This document shows positions 1 through 11,403 of a stretch of 64,000 bases of DNA, one piece after another. The number at the start of each line of letters is the position of its first letter. The stretch's first letter is position 1. Made by a program: the position numbers and the translations under genes. Origin of the DNA: Lentinula raphanica (taxonomy: Eukaryota > Basidiomycota > Agaricomycetes > Agaricales > Omphalotaceae); the NCBI GenBank assembly GCA_027919835.1, contig JANVFP010000039.1, forward strand, positions 310,001-374,000. The letters run 5' to 3'. The notes below the pieces were generated by a model. The model did no database searches and was not told the DNA's origin. It worked only from the letters and a program-made list of their open reading frames with translations.

Positions 1-272
1 ATACGGGCTAGGCTTTCACATAGGCAACGTCCGGCCCTGGGTGGTGATACATACACAAAGGAAAGTTTCGTGATCGTTTCGTAACTCGAGCTCAAAGGAG
101 CATTAGGGAGCATTGGACTCTATGTTTTTTCTATCACTGACGAGTTCAGCCACCAATTCTAGCGGGAAGACTGAGGCATGAGATATACACTGTTCCGAGC
201 CATTTCTCTCGTAGCCCTAGTGAACAACGTCCATGGACCGTTCCTAGACACTCTATCTTCTTCATTCTTTCC

Positions 273-1093
273 TTACCTCCCACTTTCCCTTGGATTTCCC
301 GATTCACCATCACGCTCGCGAAGGTCATGACGAGCATTCCCATTATTTACTTCCACAACCCTTCCTACCTCTGAGTAACGCCGGGGATTGGGGTTGGAGA
401 ACTGAAGGCTTGATTGCTAGAAAAAATGTTCAAAAACAAATATTGTAAGTAGAGTGAATCAATCAATACAAACAAATCTGACGCACCGGTCCAATTTCGA
501 CATTTATCGCCGGATATCCCGTCCTTTGCAGATGAAGAGACATTTTTGTACGCGACCGGTTCGCCGTGGTCGCATGGCGGGATGTATGGAACCGAATTGT
601 GAGGCTCCCTTGGCCCTCATATTGGATGGGGTAAGTTATGAAGTCGAAGGTGTAAATCAGCTCTTGTATATCATTACGATATACCGTCCTGGACATAGGA
701 TTGATGAATCCTCCTGCGTTGTGAAAGACGACACTGATATGATCATATCGGAGCTGGGATGCACAGTATTCCAAGCCTGATTTGATATAGTTTTTCAGAA
801 AAGGGGTCATACCCTCGACTGGCCGTACTGTTGTACCCGAGGTTAGTCGAACAATGAAGACGATGGACAATTGAGGTCCTGTGGGCAGTTGAGGTTGGTT
901 GGGCGGCTGAGGACGAGTTCAGGATCAAGTGGAAGTCAGAGCTCGCTTCGGAATTACTGACTGATTCTGTGTCTGACGTGTCTCGGCTTGGAGTGGTGGC
1001 ACTTGGAGTCAGAGGACTGCCACAAACTGTGCGGAAGACGATGCTCGAACACAAAAAAACATGGAGAACTGAGCTAATATTCAGGCGGGGCAA
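273..1093 (-). pseudogene. secreted-protein family copy 1, frameshifted
   Basis: This is the first copy of the tandem secreted-protein family. Exon 2 (416 to 273) encodes about 47 residues and aligns with exon 2 of the copy at 5047, sharing the S-x-L-Q-F start. A phase-0 intron (417-486) follows Ile-Gly-Pro, with a GTGCGT donor and a TTTTTTCTAG acceptor. Exon 1 is broken. The signal-peptide part (from 1093, ending in a VCGSPL-like cleavage region) is in one frame. The rest of the domain (from about 870 to 487) is in another, and the second frame meets stop codons upstream. I therefore call a frameshift between about 870 and 945. A sequencing error or an unusual extra intron is the alternative. 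The family function is unknown to me. Confidence 0.6.
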
Positions 1094-3525
1094 CCAGAGT
1101 GGCTAGATGTCTTTGACTTTGGTCTCACCCGGATTTGAGGGTGGATGCCGGTGTATATTCAAAGGGAATTAGCGCAGGGGAAGGCGGTCATTCCGTGTTC
1201 GATTGAGAAAGAGAGACACATGTGTTGACGACGTATACTGCTATTACCATCACGAAATGAACATAACACGTATTGAACGCCGGTCGATGAACCCTTCAAA
1301 TCGAATCGTGTTAGTTCCACTGGAAACACACGAAGAAAAAGACGGAAAACATTACCATATCGTGCTGTTCCCTTCTTCCATCCTCATCTCTTCACTTGAA
1401 TCCATCGCGGCCGATCATTGTTCTCACCACCTAAGCTTAGAACGTCTTCGTCGTTCGACATTCAAATCCAACCCAGTGAGAACTCGAGATTCGAACCGAG
1501 GCGGTTTCATTTTCTACGAGGAAAATGCACGGAATTAGCACTCATCTCTGAGTTGACATCCCACTCCGTTCGTCCGACCCTTCCCGAACTCAGCGAGAAA
1601 TAATCTCAACTCACAGCATTGAACCACCTATCAAATCTCCAACCGTTTGCCATCGAGTATGTCATGTCGAACACTATCTCTCCTCCTCCTCCTGCCTGTC
1701 CAGGTGTTTCGCCTTCAACAATCCCAGCTGGGTGATTCGATGCGTTCTTCGCAGTTGTGTAGGCGACCGTCCAGAATATCGTTTGGCATAAAACGTATCG
1801 CGAAAAGGCATCGCCAATTTCGGTACCTGGTATGTACTTTGGTTCTGAGAACATAGAGGATACGTCAGTCAGCATTGGCATGGGCCAGCCTCGAAATTAG
1901 GAAAGGTGAATGAAGAAAGCCGAGTCTGAGATCAACCGGAGGGTTTCGTTGAAGAGAAAGAGGAGAAAAAGGAGACTCACAGCGGTAACGTTGAACGCTC
2001 AATCCACGGTGACCACGCTATGTTCAACTCTTGTCATATCATTTCTACACAGTGATCCAATAGGTCGTCTTAAACACGCTATGCCGTCAGGGTTTCTTTA
2101 CCAAGGAGGGGGTCAGCACCCATAGATAGTATCGATAAACGATGAATGTACGCACCAGTCGCCCTCATACAAGCTGATGTAAATCCGAACACCGAACAAA
2201 CCTCTGACCGAAAGCCATATTCCTTGCTCGATCGAGATCACAGTCATCTCGCATCCAGGAAGGTTAGTTCAGACTCTCTTGTGTGCGATGTTGGCTAGCT
2301 TCGCATGGCTATCAGAGCAGGTGTGAACCAATATGCCGTGTTAGAAAAAGAAGAAAGAGGATGGATGGATACGCACAGAGAACAAATAAGTGAAGGTCAC
2401 CGTCCTGTATCACAAAGGTAGCATCAGTTTCTACAACTTTGAAACCCGAAACACCAGCAAAACTCACCTAATTGCCAAGATTCTCGTCTGCCCTCCCTGA
2501 CCTACATCCGCAGGTCTTGCATTGCGCTTCGCCTTGTTCATCAACGACGTCATTATTCAGCAATACCGTCGACGCTCCGCTCATCTCGCTCACATACTTG
2601 TCATGCTCGTTCTAAAAACCCACACGGGGATTGGTAGCTAGGTAGCCATCGAGTGACGCGTCAAAGTTGCTTTTGGGGTAAACGGACTCGTCTGGTTAGA
2701 GGTAAGACCATGAAGGAAGAACTCGAATCGCTGTAGGAGGGAGGGAGGAGCGGCATCCACGCGGAGGTTCGTAGCAAAGTGACAAGTGAGGCAACGTAGT
2801 TCAAGTTGGTTTTGGGTTGCTGAAGGAGGAGAAAGGAACGATGGGGGTTGGTCGGTCGAAAGACGGACATAAGGATGAAAGGAAGGTAGTAGCAAGCATT
2901 TCATGAGAATCTGAATACGCTGTCCTTGCACGTACTGTAGATCATTGTAATGTACACAGACGCGAAACCACAGAGGAGAGAGTTGCAAAAGTAGACGTCC
3001 AAGCGCTAACGCGAAATCGGCAGCTTGGCGAGAGTCGGCTAATCCCGATGCAGCATTGCTATGATCCATCACTCAGCTGAGTGCCCCGACTCCTTCAACG
3101 AACGGTCCTCTGCTTTGAGATTCAAGAATAACAACGAAACAATGGAAATACATACACTTGGATTACTCCGGTGAGATAATACCCTATAACGCCAGAAATG
3201 AATGATCAAAGTTTCTCTCGTAGTAAGTTTTTGGAAGTTAGAACTTCGGGGAAGAGGATGGAAAGGTTGTGCGTGTGGATTTGTCCGTTGCGAGACCCTC
3301 CAAATGACGACAAACCTGTTCCGAACCCTCTCGCGTTTCTTAGTCGCATCCAAACCAACATTTTTCACGAGTCTATGAACACGATTATTCCACTACCACC
3401 GAGGCCACTGCGAATCGAATCTTAGCACTGGAAAGGCTGAGAAACATAGATTAAGTGTTTCGAGTCGTTGCTCTCGTCCCTCTAAAGACAAATTTCCCTG
3501 GACTCGCCACCTTCTTCTTCACTCC
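1094..3525. other. no intact gene; duplicated non-coding or decayed sequence
   Basis: I see no convincing gene here. The stretch about 2470-3072 is a diverged duplicate of about 7390-8040, and part recurs again near 10230-10530. On the minus strand the three copies share short peptide-like similarity (for example SNFDASLxGYLA at about 2620-2670 and 7565-7620) that is interrupted differently in each copy. They may be remnants of a second small gene that was duplicated with the secreted-protein genes. Confidence 0.4.
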
Positions 3526-4330
3526 CTACTTCCTTCTTCTGCTTTCCGTTTCTGACACACAATTCACTATCGCGTTCCGCGAGCGCCGAGCATGATCGTT
3601 CACGTACACAACCTGGAGTCCAGCACCCAAAGCATCGTCGGGGGTGATATCGTGAAATCGAAAGTTCAATTCCTAGAACTTAAGCAAAAGCAGAACCTTC
3701 AGGTTAGCAGGGTCGGTTGATTCACTCTATGCACTGGTCCAATGGATATCTTCTTCAGAGATCAAAGACCTGGATATTTTCCAGCTTTAGATGCACAGAT
3801 AGTCCTATGTGTCGCCCTTCCATTGATTGTGTGGCTGGTTGGATGATAGACTCGGACCTCGAGGTTTGCAAAACCTGTATGTAAGTGATCACTAATAACG
3901 CTCTCGAACTTGATAGCAAAGAGCAGCGTTCTCTATCCATTCTCAGCAGCTTCAACCGTGGACTGAGGACGAATTTCGTTATCGCTTTGGTGCGAACATT
4001 GAATTTCGACCGGATGACCATGCCAAAGGGGGTATGATAGGATAACCCTAGTGCAACGATTGTCTTGCGTTCTCAAGCTACGAGTCTGACTAGGGAGACT
4101 AGGATAACCCTGCTCTGAAATAGTTCTTCAACAAAGGGGCTGAGCTTCTGATACCTTTCCCCTTTCCTAGGAGTACTTTATACAAAAGTGTGTTCGATTC
4201 AGCCTGAGAGTTTGGACAAAGTTCGTTGGTGAGTGACACAGGACTGGCGCAAGGATGGTGCTCGAGCACATGAAAGCATAGAAAATCAAGCTGGTTGTCA
4301 GACGCATAATCGTCCAAGGGGAACAAGAAT
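3526..4330 (-). pseudogene. secreted-protein family copy 2, disrupted by a MITE
   Basis: Exon 2 (3672 to 3526, 49 codons including the stop) is open and has the family features: a phase-0 intron (3673-3734) directly after a Gly-Pro codon pair, with donor GTGCAT and acceptor TTCTAG. Exon 1 keeps a recognisable signal-peptide end (CASPVS), the family segment APLLKNYFRAGLS and surrounding codons. It is interrupted at 4049-4101 by a 53-bp element flanked by a 9-bp direct repeat, and the frame is lost beyond it. The sequence on both sides of the insertion (AATCCTGCTCTG-like) matches the corresponding place in the copy at 8392. This copy is therefore a decayed gene rather than an unrelated open frame. 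Confidence 0.7.
4049..4101. mobile_element. 53-bp MITE relic with 9-bp target duplication
   Basis: The 53 bases begin TAGT and end ACTA and are flanked by perfect 9-bp direct repeats GGATAACCC (4040-4048 and 4102-4110). The right-hand 50 bases (from TGCAACGA to GGGAGACTA) recur with few changes at the right end of the 353-bp element at 63456-63808, which also has a 9-bp duplication. A 9-bp duplication is typical of Mutator-like elements. This copy looks like an internal-deletion derivative retaining only one terminus. It lies in exon 1 of the decayed secreted-protein gene. Confidence 0.75.
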
Positions 4331-4419
4331 TCGAGCTTAGCTTCAGATAAGTTTTCATCATCAGCGACCGCCCAAGAAGACTCAATCGTTGAATTCTCTT
4401 GCCGAATTAGTAGTTTTGA

Positions 4420-4565
4420 TTGAGTGTACGATGCATACGTGACTTTTGAGGTTTTTGGGATGGACAAACGTCGGAAAAGTATTGATAATCTGGGCGATTT
4501 TTCCTTGCCAATCAGCAAAGGAAGAATCCGGAAGATGGTGGCTGTTGCGTGACTCGTCGTGACAA
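4420..4565 (-). promoter_or_regulatory. conserved upstream block, copy 2 (diverged)
   Basis: This is a diverged version of the block found upstream of the other family members. It contains the ATGCATACGTGACTTTTGAG segment, the ACAAACGTCGG segment and a CCTTGCCAATCAGCAAAGG core followed by GATGGTGGCTGTTGCGTGA. It lies upstream of the decayed gene ending at 4330. Confidence 0.45.
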
Positions 4566-5046
4566 AAGGACGTTTCGATATGTTGAAACAAATGGCAGGA
4601 AAAATAATGCATTGGTTGGCATCTTGCGATCCTAATTCTGAGGCAGTGTCGGCGACTGAGAGTCTGGGTAATGTTCCTTCAATACACCGTTCGCCTTGAT
4701 CAAGCTCGATCTCATTCGCCACTGGTCGGACGTCGATATAGTGCATATGCATTGGACTCATTACAAGAGAACATACTGAGCTCAAAAATTCAACGAGTCT
4801 TGTCATAAACTCTCGGAACGAGAATATAGGATTGTTCCACTACATCCACCAAGGCTGTGAATATGTAACTAGGCTACCAGAGGACACCGCGGCTCTAGCT
4901 ACGAATTCTGGCACTGGGAAGACTGAGCAAGATAGATATAGTGTCCCAAGTCGTTTCTCTCGATCCAAACATTCCTGGACCTGGCACCACCTTCTTCATT
5001 CTCTCCCTACCTCCCTCTTCTTCTTTCCGTCCCTGACACACGTCCA

Positions 5047-5751
5047 CTAACGCGATCCACGAGGACGATTGTCCTGGGTGTCCACAACCTTGAGTCCGCT
5101 GCCCGAAACATCTTTGGGGGTGACATCGGTAAACTGAAGGGCAGATTTCTGGGAAAATCATGCAGGGAGAATTTACAGGAAGAAAAGCAGAAGCAGAACA
5201 CTCAAGTTAGCAGGGTTTATAAATGCGTCATGATCAATTTTACGCACCGGTCCAATGTTCATCTCGAAAGGAAGTTTCCAGCCTGGATTATCGGCTTTGA
5301 TTAACCGGATAGACATCGTTGTACGTGTTCCGTCAACTGTGCCAATGCCAGATGGATGATAAAAGACATCGAGATTCGAAGTGCCCGAATAGTGATTGCC
5401 ACTGTCATGAAACTCAGCAGCAAAATGCAGCTTCTGCCATCCACCTTCCATGTCTTGCACAGATTCAGGAAGAAATTCACTTTCGCTTTCGTTTTCGTTC
5501 GAAATGTCAATCGACTGGCCCAGGTGTATTCCATAGCAAGACAATCCGACTTTGTTATAGTTCTTCAGCAAGGGGACCAAGTGTTTGAAACTCTTCCCCT
5601 TTCCCGAAAATACTCTATACAAGATGGTGTCTCGTCCAGAATGATTCGGATGCACATCATTATTGATTGGCACAGGACTCGCGCAAGCAGTGTGAAGGAT
5701 GGTGCTCAAGCACACAAGAGCATAGAAAACCGAGCTGGGATTCATACGCAT
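5047..5751 (-). CDS. secreted protein of tandem lineage-specific family, copy 3
   Basis: This is a two-exon gene. Exon 1 runs 5751 to 5248 (168 codons) and exon 2 runs 5148 to 5047 (33 codons plus TAG), giving 201 residues. The start chosen is the Met of MRMNPSSVFYALVC, because it begins a typical signal peptide with a hydrophobic core and a likely cut near TACAS-PV. An in-frame upstream extension would bury the signal. The intron (GTGCGT...TTTCCCAG, 99 bases) is phase 0 after Ile-Gly-Pro and includes a CTAAC branch-like site. Without splicing, exon 1 reads into a hydrophobic tail ending LLLLFFL, which is intron sequence. The mature protein has no long hydrophobic segment and no domain I recognise. 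Secretion is inferred from the signal peptide, and function is unknown. Confidence 0.75.
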
Positions 5752-5904
5752 ATTCGGCGAAGCGAGAAACAAGGGTTCGAGCTGCGTTTTCTGTTTCGAT
5801 AGGAAGAGTTCGAGCCTGTTCGAGCCTGTTCGAACGAAGAGAAAAATGTTCATCGTCAACGCCGGCCCAAGAAAATCAATTATTGAACTCTCTTACCAAG
5901 TTGG

Positions 5905-6050
5905 TTGTGATTGATGAAATGTACAATGCGTACGTGTTTTCTGAGTATTGGGATGGATGAGCGTTGAAAAAGCGTTGGTCGGCTGGGCGTTTCTTCCTTG
6001 ACCAGCAAGGGAAGATGGTAGTCGTTTGGTGAAGGAAAGGATGTTGCGAA
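5905..6050 (-). promoter_or_regulatory. conserved upstream block, copy 3
   Basis: The block lies 150-300 bases upstream of the start at 5751. It contains a TACGTG segment and, at 5996-6030, the core CTTGACCAGCAAGGGAAGAT followed by GGTAGTCGTT. The same core precedes the genes ending at 9096 and 15870. It could be a shared promoter element or simply duplicated flank. Its better preservation than the neighbouring intergenic sequence favours a role. Confidence 0.5.
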
Positions 6051-6334
6051 AGATTCTGTCTTTATTCGATTTGGCACAACCTGTCCCTGGAAGACCCTGA
6101 GGCAGCGCCGGCAACCGGTGAATGATGATGAAGAAGGGGTGAATACTGACGATTATCCTAGATTATCGTTCCGCTGGGTTCCCTTGGGTTCCGTCGTCAC
6201 TGGTCGGGCGATTATAATAGACCGCACTATTTTGGGGGTGGATACAAGTGTATACATGTTAGCCTGGTCATATGTATATCGTTATGTGAAAGTTGCCACT
6301 GTACTATATAGCCTGTGTCCACGCCTGATCCTTT

Positions 6335-6912
6335 GGCGTCGGGCGATAACTCGCAGAGCAGCGCAGAGCCAACAGATGGCAAAGACTCAGGTTCGCAGTT
6401 CTCAACGGTGCAGAAATGTTACCGGGAAACATAAGAGAGTGCTATGGATGGATGAGGGTGCGGTGTCTATAGATCTGCGAAGTCCTTGGTGTTGTTGGGA
6501 CGAAAGTGAACAGGCTGTGCACAAAGATTGCAAGGAACTCACGGCAAGGACTGTTCTGCAATACTACATCAAACGCCGAAGGACCAGAAGATAACAGGAC
6601 TATTTCTCGGCGTCGGGCGATAGTAGATACATAACTCGCTTTAATCAGGCTTGTGGCGCACGCCGCAGAGCAGCGCAGAGCCAACAGATGGCAAAGACTC
6701 CAGTTCGCAGTTCTCAACGGTGTAGAAATGTTACCGGGAAACATAAGAGAGTGCCATAGATCGATGAGGGTGCGGTGGCCTTAGATCTGCGAAGTCCTTG
6801 GTGTTGCTGGAACGAAAGTGAACAGGCTATGCACAAAGAATTGCAACGTACTCACAATAAGTAATACTCTGCAATACTACATCGAACGCCGAAGGACCAG
6901 AAGATATGTAAC
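6335..6912. repeat. two tandem copies of a ~275-300 bp unit
   Basis: Both copies start with GGCGTCGGGCGATA, at 6335 and 6609. Each contains the same run through GCAGAGCCAACAGATGGCAA and on to the GAACAGGCT segment. The second copy carries about 34 extra bases near its start. I see no coding signal. This lies inside the intergenic part of the secreted-protein array. Confidence 0.75.
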
Positions 6913-8109
6913 AGGACATGTTCTTTTCCATCTCGCATTTGATAATCCCGGTTCAATAATATCAGCCAACAGTCCTTTACATCTGGTTACATCCACTGCT
7001 GGCTTCGGTATCTGGGAGTTCGGCGGAAAAACCTAGACGAGATGTGGAAGGATGGGGGGTCAGCAGGTCAAGAGACAAGACGAGGGAGTATAGCTGAATT
7101 CGAGGATTACTGGAGGGGCTTGGAAGAAGGAACAGAGGCGAACGGACACTCACAGCACAATCACCTATTGATATGTGCGAGCAGCGACCGCAAGCAGCAG
7201 ATTGTCTCTGCTATGCCAAGCCGTTCAAGTTTTTTCTATGAAGAGGAATGCAGGAGAGATCGGTATTTGTATATAGAGAGAAGTTAACGTTGGCCGCACC
7301 ACATTTTGAGCCGCATTCCAGACAACAGAACCCTCTCCCAGAACCGAGTGCATTGAGATCAGACAAAGAGCATGAGCGATACCATGTTCCCTCAGCCCTG
7401 CTCGATCATTGACCTCCCTGACCCACATCCGCAGGTCTTGCATTACTCTTCGCCTTGTTCTTGTTCATCAACGACGGCGCCTCATTATTCAGCAATCTCG
7501 TCGACGCTCCGCTCATCTCGCTCACATGTTTGTTATGTTCGTGCTAAGTATCCACACGGATATTGATAGCTAGGTAGCCATTGAGGGACGCGTCAAAGTT
7601 GCTTTGGGGGTAGACGAACTCGTCTGGTAAGAGGTAAGACCATGAAGCAAGATTTCGTATCACTATAGGAGGGAGGGAGAAACGGCATCCACACGGAGGT
7701 TCGTAGCTAAGTGACAAGTGAGGAAACGTTGTAGTTGGTTTGGGGTTGCTGAAGGAGGGAGAAAGGAACGATGGGGGTTGGTCGGTCGAAAGAGGGACAT
7801 AAAGATGAAAGGAAGGTAGCACCAAGCATTGAAACATCCCCTTCGTGTAATGTACACAGACGCGAAACCACAGAGGAGAAACAGAGTTGCAAAAGTAGAC
7901 GCCCAAGCGCTAACGCAAAATCGGCAGCTTGGCGAGAGTCGGCTAATCCCGAAGCAGCATTGCCATCACTCAGGTCAGCCTCAGCTTGCTGGGTGCCTCG
8001 ACTCCTTCAATGGACAGTCCTCTGCCTTGAGATTCTTTCATATGTATTTGGAATTTAGACTGACCAGCAAGGGTAGATGTTCGCTGCTGGTCGCTGTTGG
8101 GGAATCATC
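6913..8109. other. intergenic duplicated sequence, no intact gene
   Basis: About 7040-7330 resembles about 9660-9950, and about 7390-8040 resembles about 2470-3072. These are pieces of the same duplicated intergenic unit as elsewhere in the array. Open frames here are short and not conserved in frame between copies, so I call no gene. Confidence 0.45.
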
Positions 8110-8391
8110 ACAAGAGAATATACTGAGCTCAAGATTCAACGAGTCTTGTCATAAACTGTCGGAACGAGAATATAGGATTGTTCCACTACATCCACCAAGG
8201 CCGTGAATATGTAACTAGGCTACCAGAGGACACCGCGGCTCTAGCTACGAATTCTGGCACTGGGAAGACTGAGCAAGATAGATATGGTGTCCCAAGTCGT
8301 TTCTCTCGATCCAAACATTCCTGGACCTGGCACCACTTCTTCATTCTCTCCCTACCTCCCTCTTCTTCTTTCCGTCCCTGACACACGTCCA

Positions 8392-9096
8392 CTAATGCGA
8401 TCCACGAGGACGATTGTCCTGGGTGTCCACAACCTTGAGTCCACTGCCCGAGACATCTTTGGGGGTGACATCGGTAAACTGAAGGGCAGAATTCTGGGAA
8501 AATCATGCAGGGAGAATTTACAGGAAGAAAAGCAGAAGCAGAACACTCAAGTTAGCAGGGTTTATAAATGCGACATGATCAATTTTACGTACCGGTCCAA
8601 TGTTCATCTCGAAAGGAAGTTTCCAGCCTGGATCATCGGCTTTGATTAACCGGATAGACATCGTTGTACGTGTTCCGTCAACTGTGCCAATGCCAGATGG
8701 ATGATAAAAGACATCGAGATTCGAAGTGCCCGAATAGTGATTGCCACTGTCTTGAAACCCAACAGCAAATTGCAGCATCTGCCATCCATTTCCAACGTCT
8801 TTCACGGACTGAGGACGAAATTCAGAGTCGTTTTCGTTTTCGTTCGAAATGTCAATCGACTGGCCCTGACGCAGGTGTTTTCCATAGCAAGACAATCCTG
8901 CTCTGTAATAATTCTTCAGCAAGGGGATCAAGCGTTCGAAACCCTCCTTCTTTCCCGGAAATGATACTCTATACAAGATTGTGTCTCGGTCAGAATGCAC
9001 GTCATTTTTGACTGGCACAGGACTGGCACAAGCTGTGTGAAGGATGGTGCTCAAGCACACAAGAGCATAGAAAACCGAGCTGGGATTCACACGCAT
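8392..9096 (-). CDS. secreted protein of tandem lineage-specific family, copy 4
   Basis: The structure is the same as the copy at 5047. Exon 1 runs 9096 to 8593 (168 codons) and exon 2 runs 8493 to 8392 (33 codons plus stop), giving 201 residues. The start is the Met of MRVNPSSVFYALVC, followed by a signal peptide with a likely cut near TACAS-PV. The intron donor is GTACGT directly after Ile-Gly-Pro, and the acceptor is TTTCCCAG. Exon 2 differs from that of copy 3 by only a couple of residues, while exon 1 has many substitutions and two small indels that compensate in length. Both copies staying open despite that divergence suggests that both are, or recently were, expressed. Function is unknown. 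Confidence 0.75.
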
Positions 9097-9227
9097 ATTC
9101 GGCGAAGGGAGAAACAAGAATTCGAGCTGCGTTTTCCGTTTCGATAGGAAGAGATCGAAGAGAAAGATATTCGTCGTCAGCGCCGGCCCAAATCAATTAT
9201 CGAACTCTCTTACCGAGTTGGTTGTGA

Positions 9228-9360
9228 TTGATGAGATGTACAATGTGTACGTGTTTCTGAGTATCGGGATGGATGAGTGTTGAAAAAATGTTGGTTGGCT
9301 GGGTGTTTCTTCCTTGACCAGCAAGGGAAGATGGTAGTCGTTGGGTGAAGGAAACTTAGG
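9228..9360 (-). promoter_or_regulatory. conserved upstream block, copy 4
   Basis: The block holds the TGTACGTGTTTCTGAGTAT segment and the core CCTTGACCAGCAAGGGAAG with ATGGTAGTCGTT at about 9311-9342, roughly 220 bases upstream of the start at 9096. It matches the blocks at 5905-6050 and 15968-16085. Confidence 0.5.
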
Positions 9361-9420
9361 AATTTGAAAGGGAAGGAAGGAAGAGTCTGTGACGGGTGAC
9401 CTGTCTTTATTCGATTTGAC

Positions 9421-11403
9421 ACAACCTGTCCCTGAGAAACCCTTCGGAGGCAGCACACTGCGCAGGGCAGCCTAGGGCAGCGCCGGCGACTGTTGAAAAT
9501 GATGATGAACAAGGGTGAAGATAAATTGTTCCGCCGGGTTCCCTTGAGTTCCGTCGTGACTCGTCACTGGTCAACACGGGAGGACTCAGGTCTACTCAGG
9601 TCTACTAGGGTCTACTCAGGTTGGCGATTCTGAACGGCGCAGAACGCAAAAACCTAGATGAGATAAGAAAGGATGGTGGGTCAGCAGGTTAAGAGATGAG
9701 GCGAGGGAGTATAGCTGAATTCGAGGATTACTGGAGGGTCTTGGAAGAAGGAACAGAGGTGAACGGACACTCACAGCACAATCACCTATTGATCTGTGCA
9801 GAGACCGCAAGCAGCAGATTGTCTCTGCTATGCCAACCCGTTCAAGTACTTCCTACAAAGAGTAATGCAAGAGAGATTGGTATTTGTATATTGAGAGAAG
9901 ATGATGTTGACCGCACGCACCGATTGCCCACATAACCCTCTCCCAGAATTGAGTATACTGACACCAGATAAAGATCCTAAGCAACACCATGTTCCGTGCT
10001 CGGTTGAGATTGAGAGTTATCTCACGTTCAGGTCGCGCGCGCGCGACGTTAGCTGGCTTCGTAGGGCAGACAGAACAGGCGCAAAATAGTGTAGCCTTCG
10101 AGAGAAACAGAGAAACAAGTGGATGGACGGATTTGCACGAAAAATAGATAAGTATAAAGTACGCGGGCCTATATCACAACTTGGAGAATATCAGCTTCCC
10201 ATCCAAACTCAACGTGAAGATACCTAAAAAAACTCGCCTATAATACTCCCACTCCCTCGCCCAATTGCCAGAGTTTCCGTCTGCCTTCCCTGATTCACGT
10301 CCGTAGGTCCTGCATTACCTCAAGCCATTAACATATTCATAACCGTCAACGGCAACGCCTCGTTAACATTATCAACGACACCGTCACGAGCTGATCATGT
10401 TAAGCCTACACATCCACACAAAGATTCGTGACTGGATCTTCAAGGAACTTGGAAGAAGGCATCGCAGCTGGTTTGGGGTGACGGGGTCGTCTGAATAGAG
10501 GTCATAGCATCAAGCGAGGTTTAGGGTTGCTGTAGGTGGGAGAGATGAACAAACGGAGTTAGCCTATGTATAAAGAGACTCAAGAACGGAAGGAGGGACA
10601 TACCAGGTGTCTTCTTCAAGAAAGGACACGTCGCAGATGCGAAATCGAAACAACAATTTCAAAGAAACTTTCAAACAGAGGCAGGCATGTAGACGCCCGA
10701 GCGCCTAGCGCTCACTATTTGATTACTTTCACCCTTCTTTCACCAGTTTTCCTGCTTTCACTCAACCGCCACAAGCTAGGCTAGGATCAGCAGCTTTCCT
10801 CCGGAACATTCCCATAGCCCCAACTTCAACTTCCGCCGACTCCTCTGCATCGAGTGCTCTGTGAACACTGATTACAACAATTGTTTAATGCGGTTTTGTT
10901 TACTAGGGAGCTCTGGGGCGATGTAACGCCTGGCAGTTACTCCCTAATACTACGAATGATGGATTCGGACATAGCCTTGGATATGATCTTTAACGGGAAC
11001 TTGATGGAGAGCGAGATCTAACTCTCGTTGATGTATGTCATCTCTACTCCAGCTCTCCCGACGATATGTTCTTCATCTGCATTCTTCCAGATTCTTCTTC
11101 TCTTCCTTCTTTTCCTCCTCCCGCTCCCCTGTTCTACTTTTCTTCTTATCTATGTGACGAATCGTGCTATAGAAACTTGGGATGAGATTAAATATATGAA
11201 TCGACTATATCCACCAAATGGTGCAAATACGTGAAAAGTATATGGCTGCCGCGAGTCCAAATCAGACGTTCAGCAGGAAGACTGAGCCCGCGTGATAGAT
11301 ATACCACTCTAAGTTGTTTTCTTCTCGTCGCTCTATAGCGTCAACATTCCTGGACGCTACCACCTCCCTGTAATCACTTCAATCTTCACGCTAACATCAC
11401 CGG
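9421..11403. other. intergenic sequence, no gene recognised
   Basis: It contains a partial duplicate of about 7040-7330 (near 9660-9950) and a more diverged copy of about 2470-2700 (near 10230-10520). A CG-alternating run (GCGCGCGCGCG) sits near 10036. Open frames are short and unsupported. Confidence 0.4.

Larger units (their letters stand above)
4766..6080. repeat. segmental duplication unit A (with 8110-9420)
   Basis: This segment carries the secreted-protein gene at 5047-5751 with its flanks, and it is repeated in direct orientation at about 8110-9420. By eye the match is almost perfect from about 4800 to 5400 (exon 2, intron, end of exon 1). It then drops abruptly to clearly diverged sequence through the rest of exon 1 before continuing into the shared upstream block. 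Confidence 0.75.
8110..9420. repeat. segmental duplication unit B (with 4766-6080)
   Basis: This is the second copy of the 1.3-kb unit carrying the gene at 8392-9096. Similarity to unit A is near complete over the 3-prime half and lower over exon 1. The upstream block is shared. Confidence 0.75.

Noticed and set aside
5221..5260. A conserved IGPVRK/IGPVRE protein motif near the C terminus of every secreted-family member
   Set aside because: The nucleotides for PVRK are CCG-GTGCGTAAA, i.e. a 5-prime splice site. Splicing after Gly-Pro gives in-phase second exons that align between copies, so the VRK part is intron sequence, not a protein motif.
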